The notes under the pieces are model-generated. The model did no database searches. It was not told where the DNA came from and worked only from the letters and a program-made list of their open reading frames with translations. From Candidatus Aphodovivens excrementavium (GTDB lineage Bacteria; Actinomycetota; Coriobacteriia; Coriobacteriales; Eggerthellaceae), in contig DVKR01000005.1 in NCBI GenBank assembly GCA_018715935.1, forward strand, positions 54,624-118,623: a stretch of 64,000 nt of DNA, read 5' to 3'. The position numbers and the translations under genes were made by a program. Below are positions 44,892 to 55,009 of the stretch, one piece after another. Every line of letters begins with the position of its first letter. Positions within the stretch are counted from its first letter, which is position 1.

Positions 44892-47672
44892 CTATTCAGT
44901 GCGCTCGATCTCTTTGATGCGGTAACCCTCGATTGTGTCTCCAACTTTAATGTCTTGGAACTTCTCGACGCCGATACCGCACTCGTAGCCTTGCTTAACC
45001 GACTTGACGTCGTCTTTGAAGCGACGAAGTGAAGCGAGGTTGCCCTCGAAGATGACAGTGCCATCGCGCACGATGCGAACCTTGTCGTCGCGGCTAATCT
45101 CGCCTTCCACGATGTAGCAACCAGCAACCGTGCCAACCTTGGGCACCTTAAAGGTGTCGCGCACCTCGGCGATGCCGGTGTCTTCTTCCACGATATCGGG
45201 AGAAAGCAGGCCAACGCGTGCAGCGTTGATGTCCTCAATTGCCTGATAGATAACCCTATACAGGCGGATATCAACTTTTTCTTTCTCCGCCAACTGGCGC
45301 GATTTGCCCGTAGGACGAACGTTGAAGCCGATGATGATGGCGTCGGACGCCGTTGCCAAGGTAACGTCGGTTTCCGTGATGCCGCCAACAGCCGAGTGGA
45401 CGATGTTGATCTTGACCTCGGATTGATCCATCTTGTTGAAGGCATCGCGCAGCGCCTCGATAGAGCCCTGAACGTCAGCCTTGACAATGAGGTTAAGGTC
45501 TGTCTGTTTGCCCTCTTCGATACGGCTGAACAGGTCGTCCAAGCTCATATGGCTCTTGGACTCCTGCTCGGCGAGGCGCGCGCGCAGCGAGCGCTCTTCG
45601 GCGAGCTTGCGCGCGTCGCGCTCGTCTTCGAACACACGGAACTCGTCACCGGCGGTGGGGACGCTTGACAGACCCAGAATCTCTACCGGATCAGACGGTC
45701 GAGCCACTTGAACATGATTGCCCTTAGGATCGATAAGAGCGCGCACGCGGCCATACGACGTTCCGGCAACCACCGCATCTCCCGGATGCAGCGTGCCGCG
45801 TTGCACCAAGACGGTTGCGACGGGGCCTCGACCCTTATCAAGGTTCGCCTCGATAACGAAGCCCGAAGCAAGCGCATCCGGATTCGCCTTCAGCTCCAAA
45901 ACGTCTGCCTGCAAAAGGATGGTTTCCAGCAAGTCGTCGATATGAAGCTTCTGCTTGGCAGACACCTCCACGAACATGTTCTTGCCTCCCCATTCTTCGG
46001 GGATGACGCCATACTCGGTAAGCTCTTGACGAACGCGAGTGGGGTCGGCGCCCGGCTTGTCGATCTTGTTCACAGCCACCACAATGGGAACATCTGCCGC
46101 CTTTGCGTGGTTTATCGCCTCAATGGTTTGCGGCATAACGCCGTCGTCGGCTGCAACCACCAACACGATGACGTCGGTAACCTGAGCGCCGCGAGCGCGC
46201 ATCGCGGTAAATGCCTCGTGGCCAGGAGTATCGATGAAGGTGATCTGGCGACCGTCGATGTTTACCACCGAAGCGCCGATATGCTGGGTGATTCCGCCGG
46301 CTTCGCCCTCGGCGACACCCGTGTGACGAATCGCGTCGAGCAACGACGTCTTGCCGTGGTCTACATGGCCCATGACGGTAACTACCGGAGGACGAGGCTT
46401 CAGGTCTTCTTCGGAGTCGTGGTATACCACCGCGAACTCTTCCTCGGGAGACACCACACGCACCTTGCGTCCCATGTCGTCGGCAATGAGCTCGATCATA
46501 TCGTCGCTCATCGACTGGGTAAGGGTAAGAACCTGGCCGAGCATGAACAAGCGCTTGATTACGTCGTTAGGCTGCACGCCCAAAAGCTCGGCGAACTTTG
46601 CAACCGTCGCCCCCTGCGGGATCTCCACCACGGAATCGTCGAGCACCAAAGAGGGATCCAACCCCTTTTCAAGGGCTTCCATCTCCGCACGCTCACGTGC
46701 CTCTGCCTCGCGCTTCTGCTTGCGCTTCTTACGCCGGCCCTCGCCTTCGTGCGAGGTAGCGGCAGCCACTGCGGCGCGCGCCTCGGCGAGCACCTTGTCA
46801 CGCTGAAGCTTCTCGGCTTGGACAGCCATCTGAGCATACCGATCCTCGGGCTGCTCGACCTGCACCTCGAGCTCGGGCACAATCTGCTCGAAATGCATGC
46901 CCTTCTTGCCGTGGCCTTTCTTTGCTCCCTTGCGGCCAGCGTTCGCCGATGCCGCGCCGCGACCTTTGCGGCCGGAAGGCGCATCGGCAGCGTTTTTCTT
47001 CTGCTCCTCAATGCGCTTTGCCTCCGATTCGATTTGCGAAAGAAGAGAATCGAATCCGCCCGAACGGCGTCCACTCGGTGCAGGCGCTGCCTTGTGCCCC
47101 TCGGGCTGCGGCTTTGCGCCGCCCTTGCGATGCTGACGCTGGCGCAGCGCCTCTTCTACCGCCTGCTTCTTCGCTACTTCTTTCGCGGCTGCGGCAGCGC
47201 GAGCCTTCGCACGCGCCTCGGCAGCCTCGCGCGCCACACGTTCCTTTTCGCTTTCGATCTGGCTTTCGAGCTTTTCGAACGGAGAAGGCGCCACCGCGTT
47301 CGGGCGCTCGTGCTTTTCCTCGCTTTGCTCTTGAACGGGCGTATCCCTTTCCGAATGGGCGCGACGCGCACGCTCCGCCTCGCGACGGGCGCGCTCCTGC
47401 TCCACCGCCTCTCGGCGGGCGCGTTCTTCCTCAGCCTTCTTCTTTTCCGCCTCTTTTTTCGTTGCCGCAGCCTCGGCAGCGGCATCATCGGAGGCATTCT
47501 GAGAGATCCCGAGCTCGGCACCGAGCTTTTTGCGTACTTTTGCCACGTAGGCATCGGCGAGCATGCTCGCATGGCTTTTCGCGGGAACCTTCATCTCGTG
47601 AAGCTTGTCTAGCATTTCTTTGCTGGAAAGGTTGAACTCCTTGGCCAGCTCATGTACGCGCATGCTGGGCAT
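44892..47672 (-). CDS. infB: Translation initiation factor IF-2
   Basis: 926-aa GTPase that places fMet-tRNA on the 30S subunit. It has an N-terminal IF2N domain ([21 protein letters not shown]), a very long Ala/Glu/Arg-rich charged linker (about 60-330), a second IF2N, then the G domain ([29 protein letters not shown]) and the C-terminal tRNA-binding domains. GAGGAG lies upstream of ATG 47672. It follows rnpM by 6 bp. A large open frame on the opposite strand is a by-product of codon usage here. Confidence 0.96.
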   Translation of the reverse strand: MPSMRVHELAKEFNLSSKEMLDKLHEMKVPAKSHASMLADAYVAKVRKKLGAELGISQNASDDAAAEAAATKKEAEKKKAEEERARREAVEQERARREAERARRAHSERDTPVQEQSEEKHERPNAVAPSPFEKLESQIESEKERVAREAAEARAKARAAAAAKEVAKKQAVEEALRQRQHRKGGAKPQPEGHKAAPAPSGRRSGGFDSLLSQIESEAKRIEEQKKNAADAPSGRKGRGAASANAGRKGAKKGHGKKGMHFEQIVPELEVQVEQPEDRYAQMAVQAEKLQRDKVLAEARAAVAAATSHEGEGRRKKRKQKREAEARERAEMEALEKGLDPSLVLDDSVVEIPQGATVAKFAELLGVQPNDVIKRLFMLGQVLTLTQSMSDDMIELIADDMGRKVRVVSPEEEFAVVYHDSEEDLKPRPPVVTVMGHVDHGKTSLLDAIRHTGVAEGEAGGITQHIGASVVNIDGRQITFIDTPGHEAFTAMRARGAQVTDVIVLVVAADDGVMPQTIEAINHAKAADVPIVVAVNKIDKPGADPTRVRQELTEYGVIPEEWGGKNMFVEVSAKQKLHIDDLLETILLQADVLELKANPDALASGFVIEANLDKGRGPVATVLVQRGTLHPGDAVVAGTSYGRVRALIDPKGNHVQVARPSDPVEILGLSSVPTAGDEFRVFEDERDARKLAEERSLRARLAEQESKSHMSLDDLFSRIEEGKQTDLNLIVKADVQGSIEALRDAFNKMDQSEVKINIVHSAVGGITETDVTLATASDAIIIGFNVRPTGKSRQLAEKEKVDIRLYRVIYQAIEDINAARVGLLSPDIVEEDTGIAEVRDTFKVPKVGTVAGCYIVEGEISRDDKVRIVRDGTVIFEGNLASLRRFKDDVKSVKQGYECGIGVEKFQDIKVGDTIEGYRIKEIERTE

Positions 47673-47678
47673 ATACCA

Positions 47679-47975
47679 CTACTCCTCTACTATCCCCTGC
47701 GACCGACGCAGAGCCGAAACTACGTCGGCTTCAATTCGATCGTATGCTTGCTGATCGAGCTTGGTTCGAAGCGCACGCTCGAGCTTGTGCGACTTACGCG
47801 CATCCGCCAGGCAGGCGGCAGAGCACACATAGGCGCCTCTTCCAGCTGCTCGAGACGTTGCGTCGAAGGCCGCCGAGCCGTCAGAGGTCCGCACCACACG
47901 CAGCAAATCCCCCTTGGAGGCCTTCTTGCCGCATGCGATGCAGCTTCTCTGCTTTGTTTTTCCCGGCTCGGTCAT
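47679..47975 (-). CDS. rnpM: YlxR-family RNase P modulator
   Basis: 98 aa. Family motif is RSCIACGKKASKGDLLRVVR with later GRGAYVC and CLADARKSHKLERAL. YlxR was shown in Bacillus to bind RNase P RNA and modulate it; that role is taken from the family. ATG 47975 with GAGGAAG upstream is preferred over TTG 47990. It sits in its normal place between nusA and infB. Confidence 0.93.
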   Translation of the reverse strand: MTEPGKTKQRSCIACGKKASKGDLLRVVRTSDGSAAFDATSRAAGRGAYVCSAACLADARKSHKLERALRTKLDQQAYDRIEADVVSALRRSQGIVEE

Positions 47976-48005
47976 TGTGCGCTTCCTCAAACGTTCAGGC
48001 TCAGT

Positions 48006-49217
48006 TTACTCGCCGTCCATGAAAGCGTGAACTCCGCAGTAGCGACTGTCAGGACGCGCATGGTTGCGGCAGTGCACGCCATCGTCGCTCACGAAAGCGC
48101 ACAGCTCTTCTTCTACCAGATCTTCCTCGTCGATGAGCATATTCTCATCTTCCTCGGGTGCGGCACCGGTAAACGAAGCGCTCTTGATGTCGATGTGCCA
48201 TCCGGTGAGACGCGCCGCAAGGCGAGCGTTTTGACCTTCTTTGCCGATAGCCAAAGAAAGCTGGTCGTCGGGAACAATGACAGTTGCGAAATGCTTCTCC
48301 TCGTCGGCGATCACGCGGTTCACCTTCGCAGGCGACAGCGCGTTAGCAACGTAGACGGCAGGATCTTCGTTCCACTGAATGACGTCGACGCGCTCGTTGT
48401 GAAGCTCTTCCACCACCATGCGCACACGGCTGCCCTTAGGCCCCACGCAAGCGCCTACCGGGTCGAGGTTGCTCTCGCGAGAAGCCACGGCAACCTTGGA
48501 GCGCGCGCCAGGCTCGCGGGCTATGGATTTGATTTCAACCAGACCATCGTAGATCTCGGGAACCTCGATTTCGAACAAGCGGCGAATGAGGCCGGGATGG
48601 GTGCGCGAGACCACGATGGACGGACGCGCCTGGTCACCACGCATGCGAGGAGGCTCATTTTGCGGGTCGCGCACCTCTATGATGAGAACCTTCAGGCGCT
48701 GATTGTGGCGATAACGCTCTCCTTCAGGGCGCTCGTTGAGCTGATCGGGATTGCGCTTAAGGTCGTAGTGGGGCAGCTCGGCTTCCACTCCATCGCGGAT
48801 TTTGATGATGGTGAAATCGGGGGTGCCCTGGAGCACCGTGCCCGTTACCAGATCTCCCACGCGATTGGAGAACTCCTCGTAGATAGACTGGCGACCCGCC
48901 TCGCGCACGATAGAGTTGATGACGCTTTTAGCGTTTTGCGCGGCAATGCGGCTCACGTCGCTGGGCGTGACGTCGCGCTCCTCGAATTCGGTGTACTCGC
49001 CCGTCTCAGGGTCGGGCTCGCCCTGAGGAACCAGTTCGTAAACGTAGATCTTGCCGGTTTGACGGTCGATGGTCACTCGAGCGTCCCATTCAAGATCGAG
49101 GATGTGCTGATAGCTTTTCGCCAGAGACGCCTCTAGACGATCGATAAGGTACAGCTCGTCTATCTTGCGTTCATGCGCCAACGCTTGCAGCGCTTCAATC
49201 AGTTCAGAAGTTGCCAC
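48006..49217 (-). CDS. nusA: Transcription termination/antitermination factor NusA with C-terminal Cys/His tail
   Basis: 403 aa. N-terminal RNA polymerase-binding domain, S1 domain (about 135-200, VGDLVTGTVLQGTPDFTIIKIRDGVEA) and two KH domains (about 205-345, RSKVAVASRESNLDPVGACVGPKGSRV). The tail after the KH domains ends in C-x9-C-x10-YC-x2-H (about 378-400), a small zinc-finger-like motif that is not part of standard NusA. Such short Cys/His tails occur on unrelated bacterial proteins; its purpose here is unknown. The neighbours are rimP and rnpM, as usual. Confidence 0.95.
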   Translation of the reverse strand: MATSELIEALQALAHERKIDELYLIDRLEASLAKSYQHILDLEWDARVTIDRQTGKIYVYELVPQGEPDPETGEYTEFEERDVTPSDVSRIAAQNAKSVINSIVREAGRQSIYEEFSNRVGDLVTGTVLQGTPDFTIIKIRDGVEAELPHYDLKRNPDQLNERPEGERYRHNQRLKVLIIEVRDPQNEPPRMRGDQARPSIVVSRTHPGLIRRLFEIEVPEIYDGLVEIKSIAREPGARSKVAVASRESNLDPVGACVGPKGSRVRMVVEELHNERVDVIQWNEDPAVYVANALSPAKVNRVIADEEKHFATVIVPDDQLSLAIGKEGQNARLAARLTGWHIDIKSASFTGAAPEEDENMLIDEEDLVEEELCAFVSDDGVHCRNHARPDSRYCGVHAFMDGE

Positions 49218-49246
49218 GTCTTCGTTCCTTTCCTTGCCCTAAACCG

Positions 49247-49717
49247 TTACGAGCCAAAACCAACAGTGCCCTTAAGATGGGCACGCTTGATTACGTTTAA
49301 GGGAATGGTCACATCCTCCCCATCGACATTCAGCCTGACACCGTCGTCGTCCGCAGAAACAATGGTGCCCGTGAAGCTGCTGCGACCATCAAGCGGCCCG
49401 TTCGTCTTCACCACGGCCTGCTCTCCCGCAAAACGCATAAAATGCGCTGCAGTACGCAGCGGACGATCGATGCCCGGAGAAGACACCTCGAGCATATAAG
49501 CGCCCGGGAAGGGGTCGATCTCGTCCATGATGTCGTTGATCCACGCCTGAGCTTCCGAAAGCTCATCGAAGCTTACCCCGTGATCTGTGTCGATATAGAC
49601 ACGGATCGTGGGCGACTTCTTCGAGCCAACCACCTCGACGGTGATGATCTCGACACCCTCTGCTGCAGCCTGGGGTTCAAGCGCGTCGAGCAGTTGCCGT
49701 TCTTTATTGCTGAGCAC
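49247..49717 (-). CDS. rimP: Ribosome maturation factor RimP
   Basis: 156 aa, needed for 30S subunit assembly. It has the two-domain RimP pattern with VEVVGSKKSPTIRVYIDTDHGVSFDEL, YMLEVSSPGIDRPL and a C-terminal SH3-like strand set. GTG 49717 with AAAGGAG nine bases upstream is chosen; the frame opens at 49903 but the extra residues overlap the leader. A good promoter (TTGGCA-18-TATAAA) lies 200 bp upstream, so rimP heads the nusA-infB operon. Confidence 0.93.
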   Translation of the reverse strand: MLSNKERQLLDALEPQAAAEGVEIITVEVVGSKKSPTIRVYIDTDHGVSFDELSEAQAWINDIMDEIDPFPGAYMLEVSSPGIDRPLRTAAHFMRFAGEQAVVKTNGPLDGRSSFTGTIVSADDDGVRLNVDGEDVTIPLNVIKRAHLKGTVGFGS

Positions 49718-49914
49718 GCTGTTCGCTCCTTTCCTTGCAACGGGCACAACGCTTCCTTGCGTTTCGACCATCATGCTCAAACTTGAGTGAGCCGCATCGC
49801 GACGCCCTTGCGCAAAATACCCCCTACAACAAAGAAAGCGGGACAAGCCCACTTTCCAACCGTACGAAAGTATGGTGCGCACCTGCGCTGCGCTGCGGTG
49901 CACATGCTTCAGTC

Positions 49915-49944
49915 TTTATACCATAATCCCAGCTGTTTTGCCAA
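49915..49944 (-). promoter_or_regulatory. Promoter of the rimP-nusA-infB operon
   Basis: Minus-strand TTGGCA, 18-bp spacer and TATAAA with an upstream TGG (extended -10). Confidence 0.6.
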
Positions 49945-50005
49945 CAACGCACCCGGGCATATCGCAACTTCTGCACATGCCGGGTTCCATAGATTCACCC
50001 AATGA

Positions 50006-50038
50006 CAGCACAAAGGGGCGCGTTTGCACCCCTTTGCT
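50006..50038 (-). terminator. Hairpin after the acyl-CoA ligase gene
   Basis: CAGCACAAAGGGGCGC pairs with the following GCACCCCTTTGCTG (G-U and one bulge allowed). No long T run, so it may act as a 3' protecting stem rather than a full terminator. Confidence 0.5.
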
Positions 50039-50046
50039 GCGGAATT

Positions 50047-51792
50047 CTACTTCGAAGACCCCACCAACTCTGCCGCCATTTCGCGCAGCTTGAACTTCTG
50101 AACCTTCATAGAAGGAGTCATCGGGAAGTCGTCGACGAAAAACACGCGCTTGGGGACTTTATATCGCGCAATACGCGGTATGGCCCACTCGCGCACGCTC
50201 TCCTCGGTCATATCCTCATGACCGGGACGCTTGCGGATAAACGCAACCACAATCTCGCCGAGGCGCGCATCCGGTGCGCCCACAACCTGGACGTCTAAGA
50301 CACCCGGATGCGTGAGCAGGAAGTTTTCAATCTCGAGGGGGTAGATGTTCTCGCCGCCACGAATGATCATGTCCTTCACGCGACCGGTAACGCGATAGTA
50401 GCCCTCTTCGTCTACGGTTCCCAGGTCGCCCGAATGCAGATAGCCCTCTTCGTCGATTACCTTGGCGGTCTCCTCGGGCATCTTGTAATAGCCCTTCATT
50501 ACGTTGTAGCCCTTGCAGCACAGCTCTCCCGGTTCGTTGAAGCCGCAGCGCTCGCCGGTTTCGGGGTCGACGATCTTCACGAGCACCGGTGGATGGCGCT
50601 TGCCAACAGTTTCGCACTTATGCTCGAGGTCGTCATCGGCGCTCGTCTGCGTGAATACGGGGCTAGTTTCGGTCAGGCCATAGCAAATGGTGAGCTCGCG
50701 CAGGTTCATGCGCTCGATTGCCTCGCGCATGGTTTCGGGCGGGCACGAGCTGCCTGCCATGATTCCTGTTCGCAGACTTGAAAGATCGAAGGTTTCGAAG
50801 TCGGGATGGTTGAGTTCGGCAATGAACATAGTAGGAACGCCATACACCGCGGTAGCACGCTCTTTATGGATGGCTTGCAGCACCAAGCTGGCGTCGAACT
50901 CCTCCACGATAACCATCGTGCTACGATGCGTCAGACACGCCATAACGCCCAAAACGCAGCCAAAGCAATGGAAGAACGGCACCGGGAGCGTCACGCGATC
51001 GATAGGCGTGAGCTTTTGGCCTTCGCCGATGTAGAAGCCGTCGTTGAGGATGTTTCGATGCGTGAGCATGACGCCTTTCGGAAACCCGGTGGTGCCCGAG
51101 GTGTACTGCATCATCACAACGTCGTTGTTGTCGAACTTCTCTTCCGCCTTCGCAATGGCGTCCTCTTCAACGTAGCGGCCAAGCAAAATAAGCTCGGGGA
51201 CGCTGTAGAACCCGCGATGCTTTTCAGGACCCATGTAAATGAGGTTTTTGAGGCACGGATAGTTCTTAGATTCAAGGTGGCCGCGCTCCTGCGTGAGCGT
51301 CTCGGGAACCAAGTCGCGAATGATCTGCAGGTAGTCGACGTCGCGGTAGGCGTCGATGACGCACAGCGCCTTCATGTCGGATTGCTTGAGCACGTAATCG
51401 AGCTCGTGGCTTTTGTAGACCGGGTTGACGGTAACCATAACGACGCCGATCTTAGCGCACGCGTACATGAACGTCAGCCAGTCGGGAATATTGCGCGCCC
51501 ACACGCCCAAATGGTCGCCCGGCTCCATGCCGATAGCAAGAAGGCCGCGCGCCAGGTTGTCGGTGCGGTCGTCGAAGTCTTTATACGACCAGCGCAAGGC
51601 GCGGTCGGGATACACGACGAACTCATGATAGGGGTCAATTTCCACCTGATCGCGGAAATACTGCCCTATAGTCTTTTCCGAGTGAAGCGGATAATCCTGC
51701 GATCCGGGAATAGGCTCGCCTGCTGCCTTCGCGGCAGCCACCACGTCCTCGGGCATGACCGGGACGCTGGATTTGATTTCGGTTTCAGACAT
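50047..51792 (-). CDS. AMP-forming acyl-CoA ligase (medium/long-chain type)
   Basis: 581-aa adenylate-forming ligase that activates a carboxylic acid to its CoA ester. Motifs are [19 protein letters not shown] (P-loop, about 222), [11 protein letters not shown] (adenylate motif), [16 protein letters not shown] and the C-terminal [12 protein letters not shown] with the catalytic Lys. The region around [12 protein letters not shown] is like fatty-acid ligases. Neighbours upstream are an XRE-cupin regulator and an aldehyde dehydrogenase, consistent with oxidation and activation of an aldehyde or acid; the substrate is not determined. The start at 51792 has only a weak ribosome site. Confidence 0.9.
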   Translation of the reverse strand: MSETEIKSSVPVMPEDVVAAAKAAGEPIPGSQDYPLHSEKTIGQYFRDQVEIDPYHEFVVYPDRALRWSYKDFDDRTDNLARGLLAIGMEPGDHLGVWARNIPDWLTFMYACAKIGVVMVTVNPVYKSHELDYVLKQSDMKALCVIDAYRDVDYLQIIRDLVPETLTQERGHLESKNYPCLKNLIYMGPEKHRGFYSVPELILLGRYVEEDAIAKAEEKFDNNDVVMMQYTSGTTGFPKGVMLTHRNILNDGFYIGEGQKLTPIDRVTLPVPFFHCFGCVLGVMACLTHRSTMVIVEEFDASLVLQAIHKERATAVYGVPTMFIAELNHPDFETFDLSSLRTGIMAGSSCPPETMREAIERMNLRELTICYGLTETSPVFTQTSADDDLEHKCETVGKRHPPVLVKIVDPETGERCGFNEPGELCCKGYNVMKGYYKMPEETAKVIDEEGYLHSGDLGTVDEEGYYRVTGRVKDMIIRGGENIYPLEIENFLLTHPGVLDVQVVGAPDARLGEIVVAFIRKRPGHEDMTEESVREWAIPRIARYKVPKRVFFVDDFPMTPSMKVQKFKLREMAAELVGSSK

Positions 51793-51886
51793 ATGTCAAC
51801 TCTTTCAACGAAGAATGAGGTGCGGTAGAAATTATGTCGGCGAGAAACGACGCCGTGCCCGCAATCCACAGAATCGCGCAGGCGCC

Positions 51887-51983
51887 GCGTACTTCGGTAC
51901 GCAAGCCAGCGGAACCGTGCGAAGCAGGGGCGCGTCGCCGCTTCGCAGCGCCGAGCAGTTGCGCCGTTCGAAGAACGGCGCAA
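51887..51983. other. Cluster of three hairpins between XRE-cupin regulator and acyl-CoA ligase
   Basis: Three inverted repeats in a row: GCGTAC-TTCG-GTACGC (with a TTCG tetraloop), GCGAAGC..GCTTCGC, and TTGCGCCGTTC-GAA-GAACGGCGCAA (51959-51983, 11-bp perfect stem). No T runs follow, so these are not plain terminators. They lie within the leader of the acyl-CoA ligase gene on the minus strand and could form a structured RNA or operator set. Confidence 0.5.
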
Positions 51984-51990
51984 CGAATGA

Positions 51991-52572
51991 CTACATAGGC
52001 TCGTAGACAACAGCCAAAAACTTTGCCTTCTGACCGTCGTGTGCGCGCACCTGGTGCGGAACGATGGAATCGTAGTACATGCTTTCGCCAGGGCCGAGCA
52101 CGTACACGTTGCCCTTGCCGTACTCGATCTCGATCTGACCCTCGACGCCGAACAACCACTCCTCGCCCTCATGGCCGACCAGGTGATGCTCGGTTTCTTC
52201 GGAAGGATCGACCGTGATGACGAACGGGTTCATATGGCGCGACGGGCGCCCGGCGGCCAGACTAAAGTAGCTCAGATCGCCCGCATCGCTTGCCGTCTGA
52301 AGGCTTTTGAGGCGCTGGACTTCCTCCATCTGCTCGGAATCGATGTAAACCGGTCCGATTTCCTCGTCGTCGTCCATGAGCGTGCCCAAGCGCACGCCAA
52401 GTGCGCGCGTGATCTTGATAAGGGGCGCAAGCGAAGGGGGCAGCTCCCCGCCCTCGAGGCCTTCGATGACGGATACGTCGCAGCTGCACCGATCGGCAAG
52501 ATCCTGCGCGCTCAGGTGATGTGCCTCGCGCAGTGTAGTGATCTTTTTGCCGAGCTTGTTCGCTTCTTCCAT
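51991..52572 (-). CDS. XRE-family regulator with C-terminal cupin domain
   Basis: 193 aa. Residues 9-63 form a helix-turn-helix (ITTLREAHHLSAQDLADRCSCDVSVIEGLEGG); residues about 110-190 form a cupin barrel (HLVGHEGEEWLFGVEGQIEIEYG, PGESMYYDSIVPHQVRA), the usual ligand-sensing part. This architecture often regulates polyamine, amino-acid or acyl-CoA metabolism genes beside it. Here the neighbours are an acyl-CoA ligase and an aldehyde dehydrogenase on the same strand, the likely targets. Confidence 0.9.
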   Translation of the reverse strand: MEEANKLGKKITTLREAHHLSAQDLADRCSCDVSVIEGLEGGELPPSLAPLIKITRALGVRLGTLMDDDEEIGPVYIDSEQMEEVQRLKSLQTASDAGDLSYFSLAAGRPSRHMNPFVITVDPSEETEHHLVGHEGEEWLFGVEGQIEIEYGKGNVYVLGPGESMYYDSIVPHQVRAHDGQKAKFLAVVYEPM

Positions 52573-52731
52573 TATTCACGCTCCTTAAAAACTCTCCCGA
52601 AACAACAGGGCCAACCTGTTCACGGGAACAAGATGACCCTCTCGCCTTGTAAAGCATGAGTATTATCGCGCAAGAACGCAAAAAGCAAGCGGGCATTAAC
52701 ATGCTCGAAATGTAGTTTTAATCAGCGACGC

Positions 52732-52767
52732 AAAAAAAGCGCTGCCCCCAGTGGAGACAGCGCTTTC
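52732..52767 (-). terminator. Intrinsic terminator after the aldehyde dehydrogenase gene
   Basis: On the minus strand AAAGCGCTG and CAGCGCTTT form a 9-bp stem followed by seven T residues. Confidence 0.92.
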
Positions 52768-52828
52768 GATAGCGCAAGGCAGGAAATGCCGGCAAGGCGG
52801 CACCTGCGACACCGTTTAGAGCCGTACG

Positions 52829-54313
52829 CTATTCGGCTGGATAGAAGCCAGACGGCTCTTCACTCAGGTTAATCATGATGTTCTTCGTCTGGCAATAATG
52901 CTCGAGCATGATCTTATGCGTTTCGCGGCCGATTCCCGATTCTTTGTAGCCGCCAAACGGCGCGCCGGAAGGAATCTGGTTGTAGGTGTTAACCCACATG
53001 CGACCAGTGCGCACGCCTTGGGCCACGCGCAGCGCACGGTTGATGTCGCGCGTCCACACCGCACCGCCCAGGCCGTAGACCGAGTCGTTCGCCAGCTCGA
53101 TTACCTCTTCCTCGGTGCTGAACTTCTGCAAAACGGCAACCGGGCCGAATATCTCCTCCTGCGCCACGCGGCACTTGTTGTTGGGAATCTCGATGAGCGT
53201 GGGCTTGAGGAACGCGCCGTTTGCGCACTCTCCTTCGGTGTAGCGCTCGCCACCGCAGAGAACCTTGCCGCCCTCTTGCTTGGCGATCTCGACGTACTCG
53301 AGGATCTTGTCGGCCTGGCGCTGATCGATCTGGCTGCCCATCTGAGTGTCGTCCTCCCACGGCATGCCGACCTTGACCTTGTTGAACGCGGCAACGGCGT
53401 CCTCAACGAACTTGTCGTAGACGTCCTCGTGCACGAAGATGCGGCTACCCGCGCAGCACACCTGGCCCTGGTTGAACAGGATGCCAAGCTGAACGCCGTC
53501 AAGCACCATGTCCCACTTGGCGTCGGGGAAGATGATGTTGGCAGACTTGCCGCCCAGCTCCAGCGTGGCGGGAATGAGGCGTTCCGCCGCAGCGCGAGCG
53601 ACGTCGCGGCCGACCTCGGTGGATCCGGTGAACGCGAGCTTTGAAATGCGCGGATTGTCAAGGATGTACTGGCCTGACTTGGAGCCGCGGCCGGTAACCA
53701 CGTTGAACACGCCGGCGGGGATGACGTCCTGTGTCAGGCGCGCCAGCTCCAGAACGGACAGGCTCGTAGTCGAAGAGGGCTTGAATACGGTGCAGTCACC
53801 CGCGGCGAGCACCGGGGCGAGCTTCCACGCCGCCATGAGGAACGGGAAGTTCCACGGCACGATCTGGCCGACGACGCCGATGGGCTCGTGCAGCACGAGC
53901 GACATCATGTTGCCGGGGAGCATGTCCGCCTCGCCCGTGTCGGCAAGCAGGCAGCCGGCGAAATAGCGGAAATGGTCGACCGAGTACGCGACGTCGATGG
54001 CGCGCGTCTCGCGAATGGGCTTGCCGTTGTCGAGCGTCTCGATGAGGGCGAAGTGCTCGGCATTTTCTTCGATGATGTCGGCGACCTTGTTCAGGATGAT
54101 GGCACGCTGCGCCTTGTCAGTCTTGCTCCAAGACTCGAACGCCTTCCATGCTGCGTCGACCGCGCGGTCGACGTCGTCTTTAGTGGCGTCGGCGATGGTG
54201 GAGAGCTTCTCGCCGTTAGCGGGACAGTAGGCGTCGATAGTGCCGCCGTCAGAGGCGTCAACCCACTCGCCGCCGATGTAGAGTTGATAGGATTGCTGTG
54301 CCGGATTGTTCAT
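52829..54313 (-). CDS. NAD(P)-dependent aldehyde dehydrogenase
   Basis: 494-aa enzyme of the ALDH superfamily, oxidising an aldehyde to the acid. Motifs are VGQIVPWNFPFLMAAWKLAPVLAAGDC, FTGSTEVGRDV (cofactor loop), LELGGKSANI (general base Glu) and FNQGQVCCAGSRI (catalytic Cys). The C-terminal half has EEIFGPVAVLQKF. ATG 54313 with GGAAGGAG upstream is the start. The sequence resembles betaine or acetaldehyde type enzymes of the group with a CC pair; substrate not determined. A strong terminator follows. Confidence 0.93.
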   Translation of the reverse strand: MNNPAQQSYQLYIGGEWVDASDGGTIDAYCPANGEKLSTIADATKDDVDRAVDAAWKAFESWSKTDKAQRAIILNKVADIIEENAEHFALIETLDNGKPIRETRAIDVAYSVDHFRYFAGCLLADTGEADMLPGNMMSLVLHEPIGVVGQIVPWNFPFLMAAWKLAPVLAAGDCTVFKPSSTTSLSVLELARLTQDVIPAGVFNVVTGRGSKSGQYILDNPRISKLAFTGSTEVGRDVARAAAERLIPATLELGGKSANIIFPDAKWDMVLDGVQLGILFNQGQVCCAGSRIFVHEDVYDKFVEDAVAAFNKVKVGMPWEDDTQMGSQIDQRQADKILEYVEIAKQEGGKVLCGGERYTEGECANGAFLKPTLIEIPNNKCRVAQEEIFGPVAVLQKFSTEEEVIELANDSVYGLGGAVWTRDINRALRVAQGVRTGRMWVNTYNQIPSGAPFGGYKESGIGRETHKIMLEHYCQTKNIMINLSEEPSGFYPAE

Positions 54314-54786
54314 GCGGAGGGCTCCTTCCGTGCGCATGGCACCCACGCGGGCGCCTTTTCAGCTGACCGCGCCACTGCGGCATGCGCATCCATACGGGGA
54401 AACTCGACGACTCCCGCCGGACCCTCACGCCTCACGGCGCAAAGCAAGCTTAAACCCAGAACGAATCTCTCCTGAATACAAATCGGAGTTCGGCGCAATC
54501 CGCACGCGTACGGCACCTCGACAACCCTTTGCAATCAACCGTATTACTACCACTACGCTCCGCGCGACACGTTCCAGCAACAGCCTCCTCTTCGCGTGGC
54601 TTGACGTCGCCCCGATGGCTCTCGTCATACTCTGGCTCTCTCGAAAAGGGAAACTCGCGCGTGACTGCTACTCTAGCACCTCGTCATACTCGCAATCCGT
54701 CCCCACGAAGCCTCCTTTCGCGCAACCCGCTGTTCCAAAGCCCGCTCTCGTGCAGCAACCTTTGTCGCAATCCGTCATTGCCCGAC

Positions 54787-54843
54787 CCGCTCACTATCGC
54801 AATTAGTAGACAAGTTTAGGCGTTTTTCTACGATTTAGAGCGA
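54787..54843. repeat. 57-bp palindromic element, copy 2
   Basis: Right arm TACGATTTAGAGCGA (54829-54843) matches the consensus at 14 of 15; left arm CCGCTCACTATCGCA (54787-54801) at 10 of 15. The 57-bp length is conserved, and the flank beyond the right arm (TCGC) extends the match seen at copy 4. Confidence 0.55.
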
Positions 54844-54952
54844 TCGCTCGCATAAGCTAATAGAATTCGAATTCTCAACAGAACGTCTACCCGGTGTTTT
54901 GTAGGCCAATCTCCATGCATTCTAAAATGGCCTGACGAATTCAAAAGCTAAA

Positions 54953-55009
54953 CCGCCCTAAATCGAACTTTTTTCTACTTTGAGCGCGGAAAACTACGTT
55001 TTAGAGCGA
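54953..55009. repeat. 57-bp palindromic element, copy 3
   Basis: Left arm CCGCCCTAAATCGAA (54953-54967) and right arm TACGTTTTAGAGCGA (54995-55009) each match the consensus at 13 of 15, with a 27-bp centre containing GAGCGCGGAAAA, similar to the centre of copy 4. Confidence 0.65.

Larger units (their letters stand above)
49718..50046. other. Intergenic region: leader of the rimP-nusA-infB operon
   Basis: 329 bp without a gene. It holds a minus-strand promoter with TTGGCA at 49944-49939, an 18-bp spacer and TATAAA at 49920-49915 preceded by TGG, giving a leader of about 190 bases before rimP. At the other end a hairpin follows the acyl-CoA ligase. Nothing else is recognised. Confidence 0.6.

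Noticed and set aside
45708..47612. 634-codon plus-strand frame opposite infB
   Set aside because: It lies entirely inside infB, which has all IF-2 motifs. Low use of TAA/TAG/TGA complements in GC-rich genes leaves such antisense frames open.
47652..49136. 494-codon plus-strand frame opposite rnpM and nusA
   Set aside because: Mirror of nusA codon usage; no motif or ribosome site.
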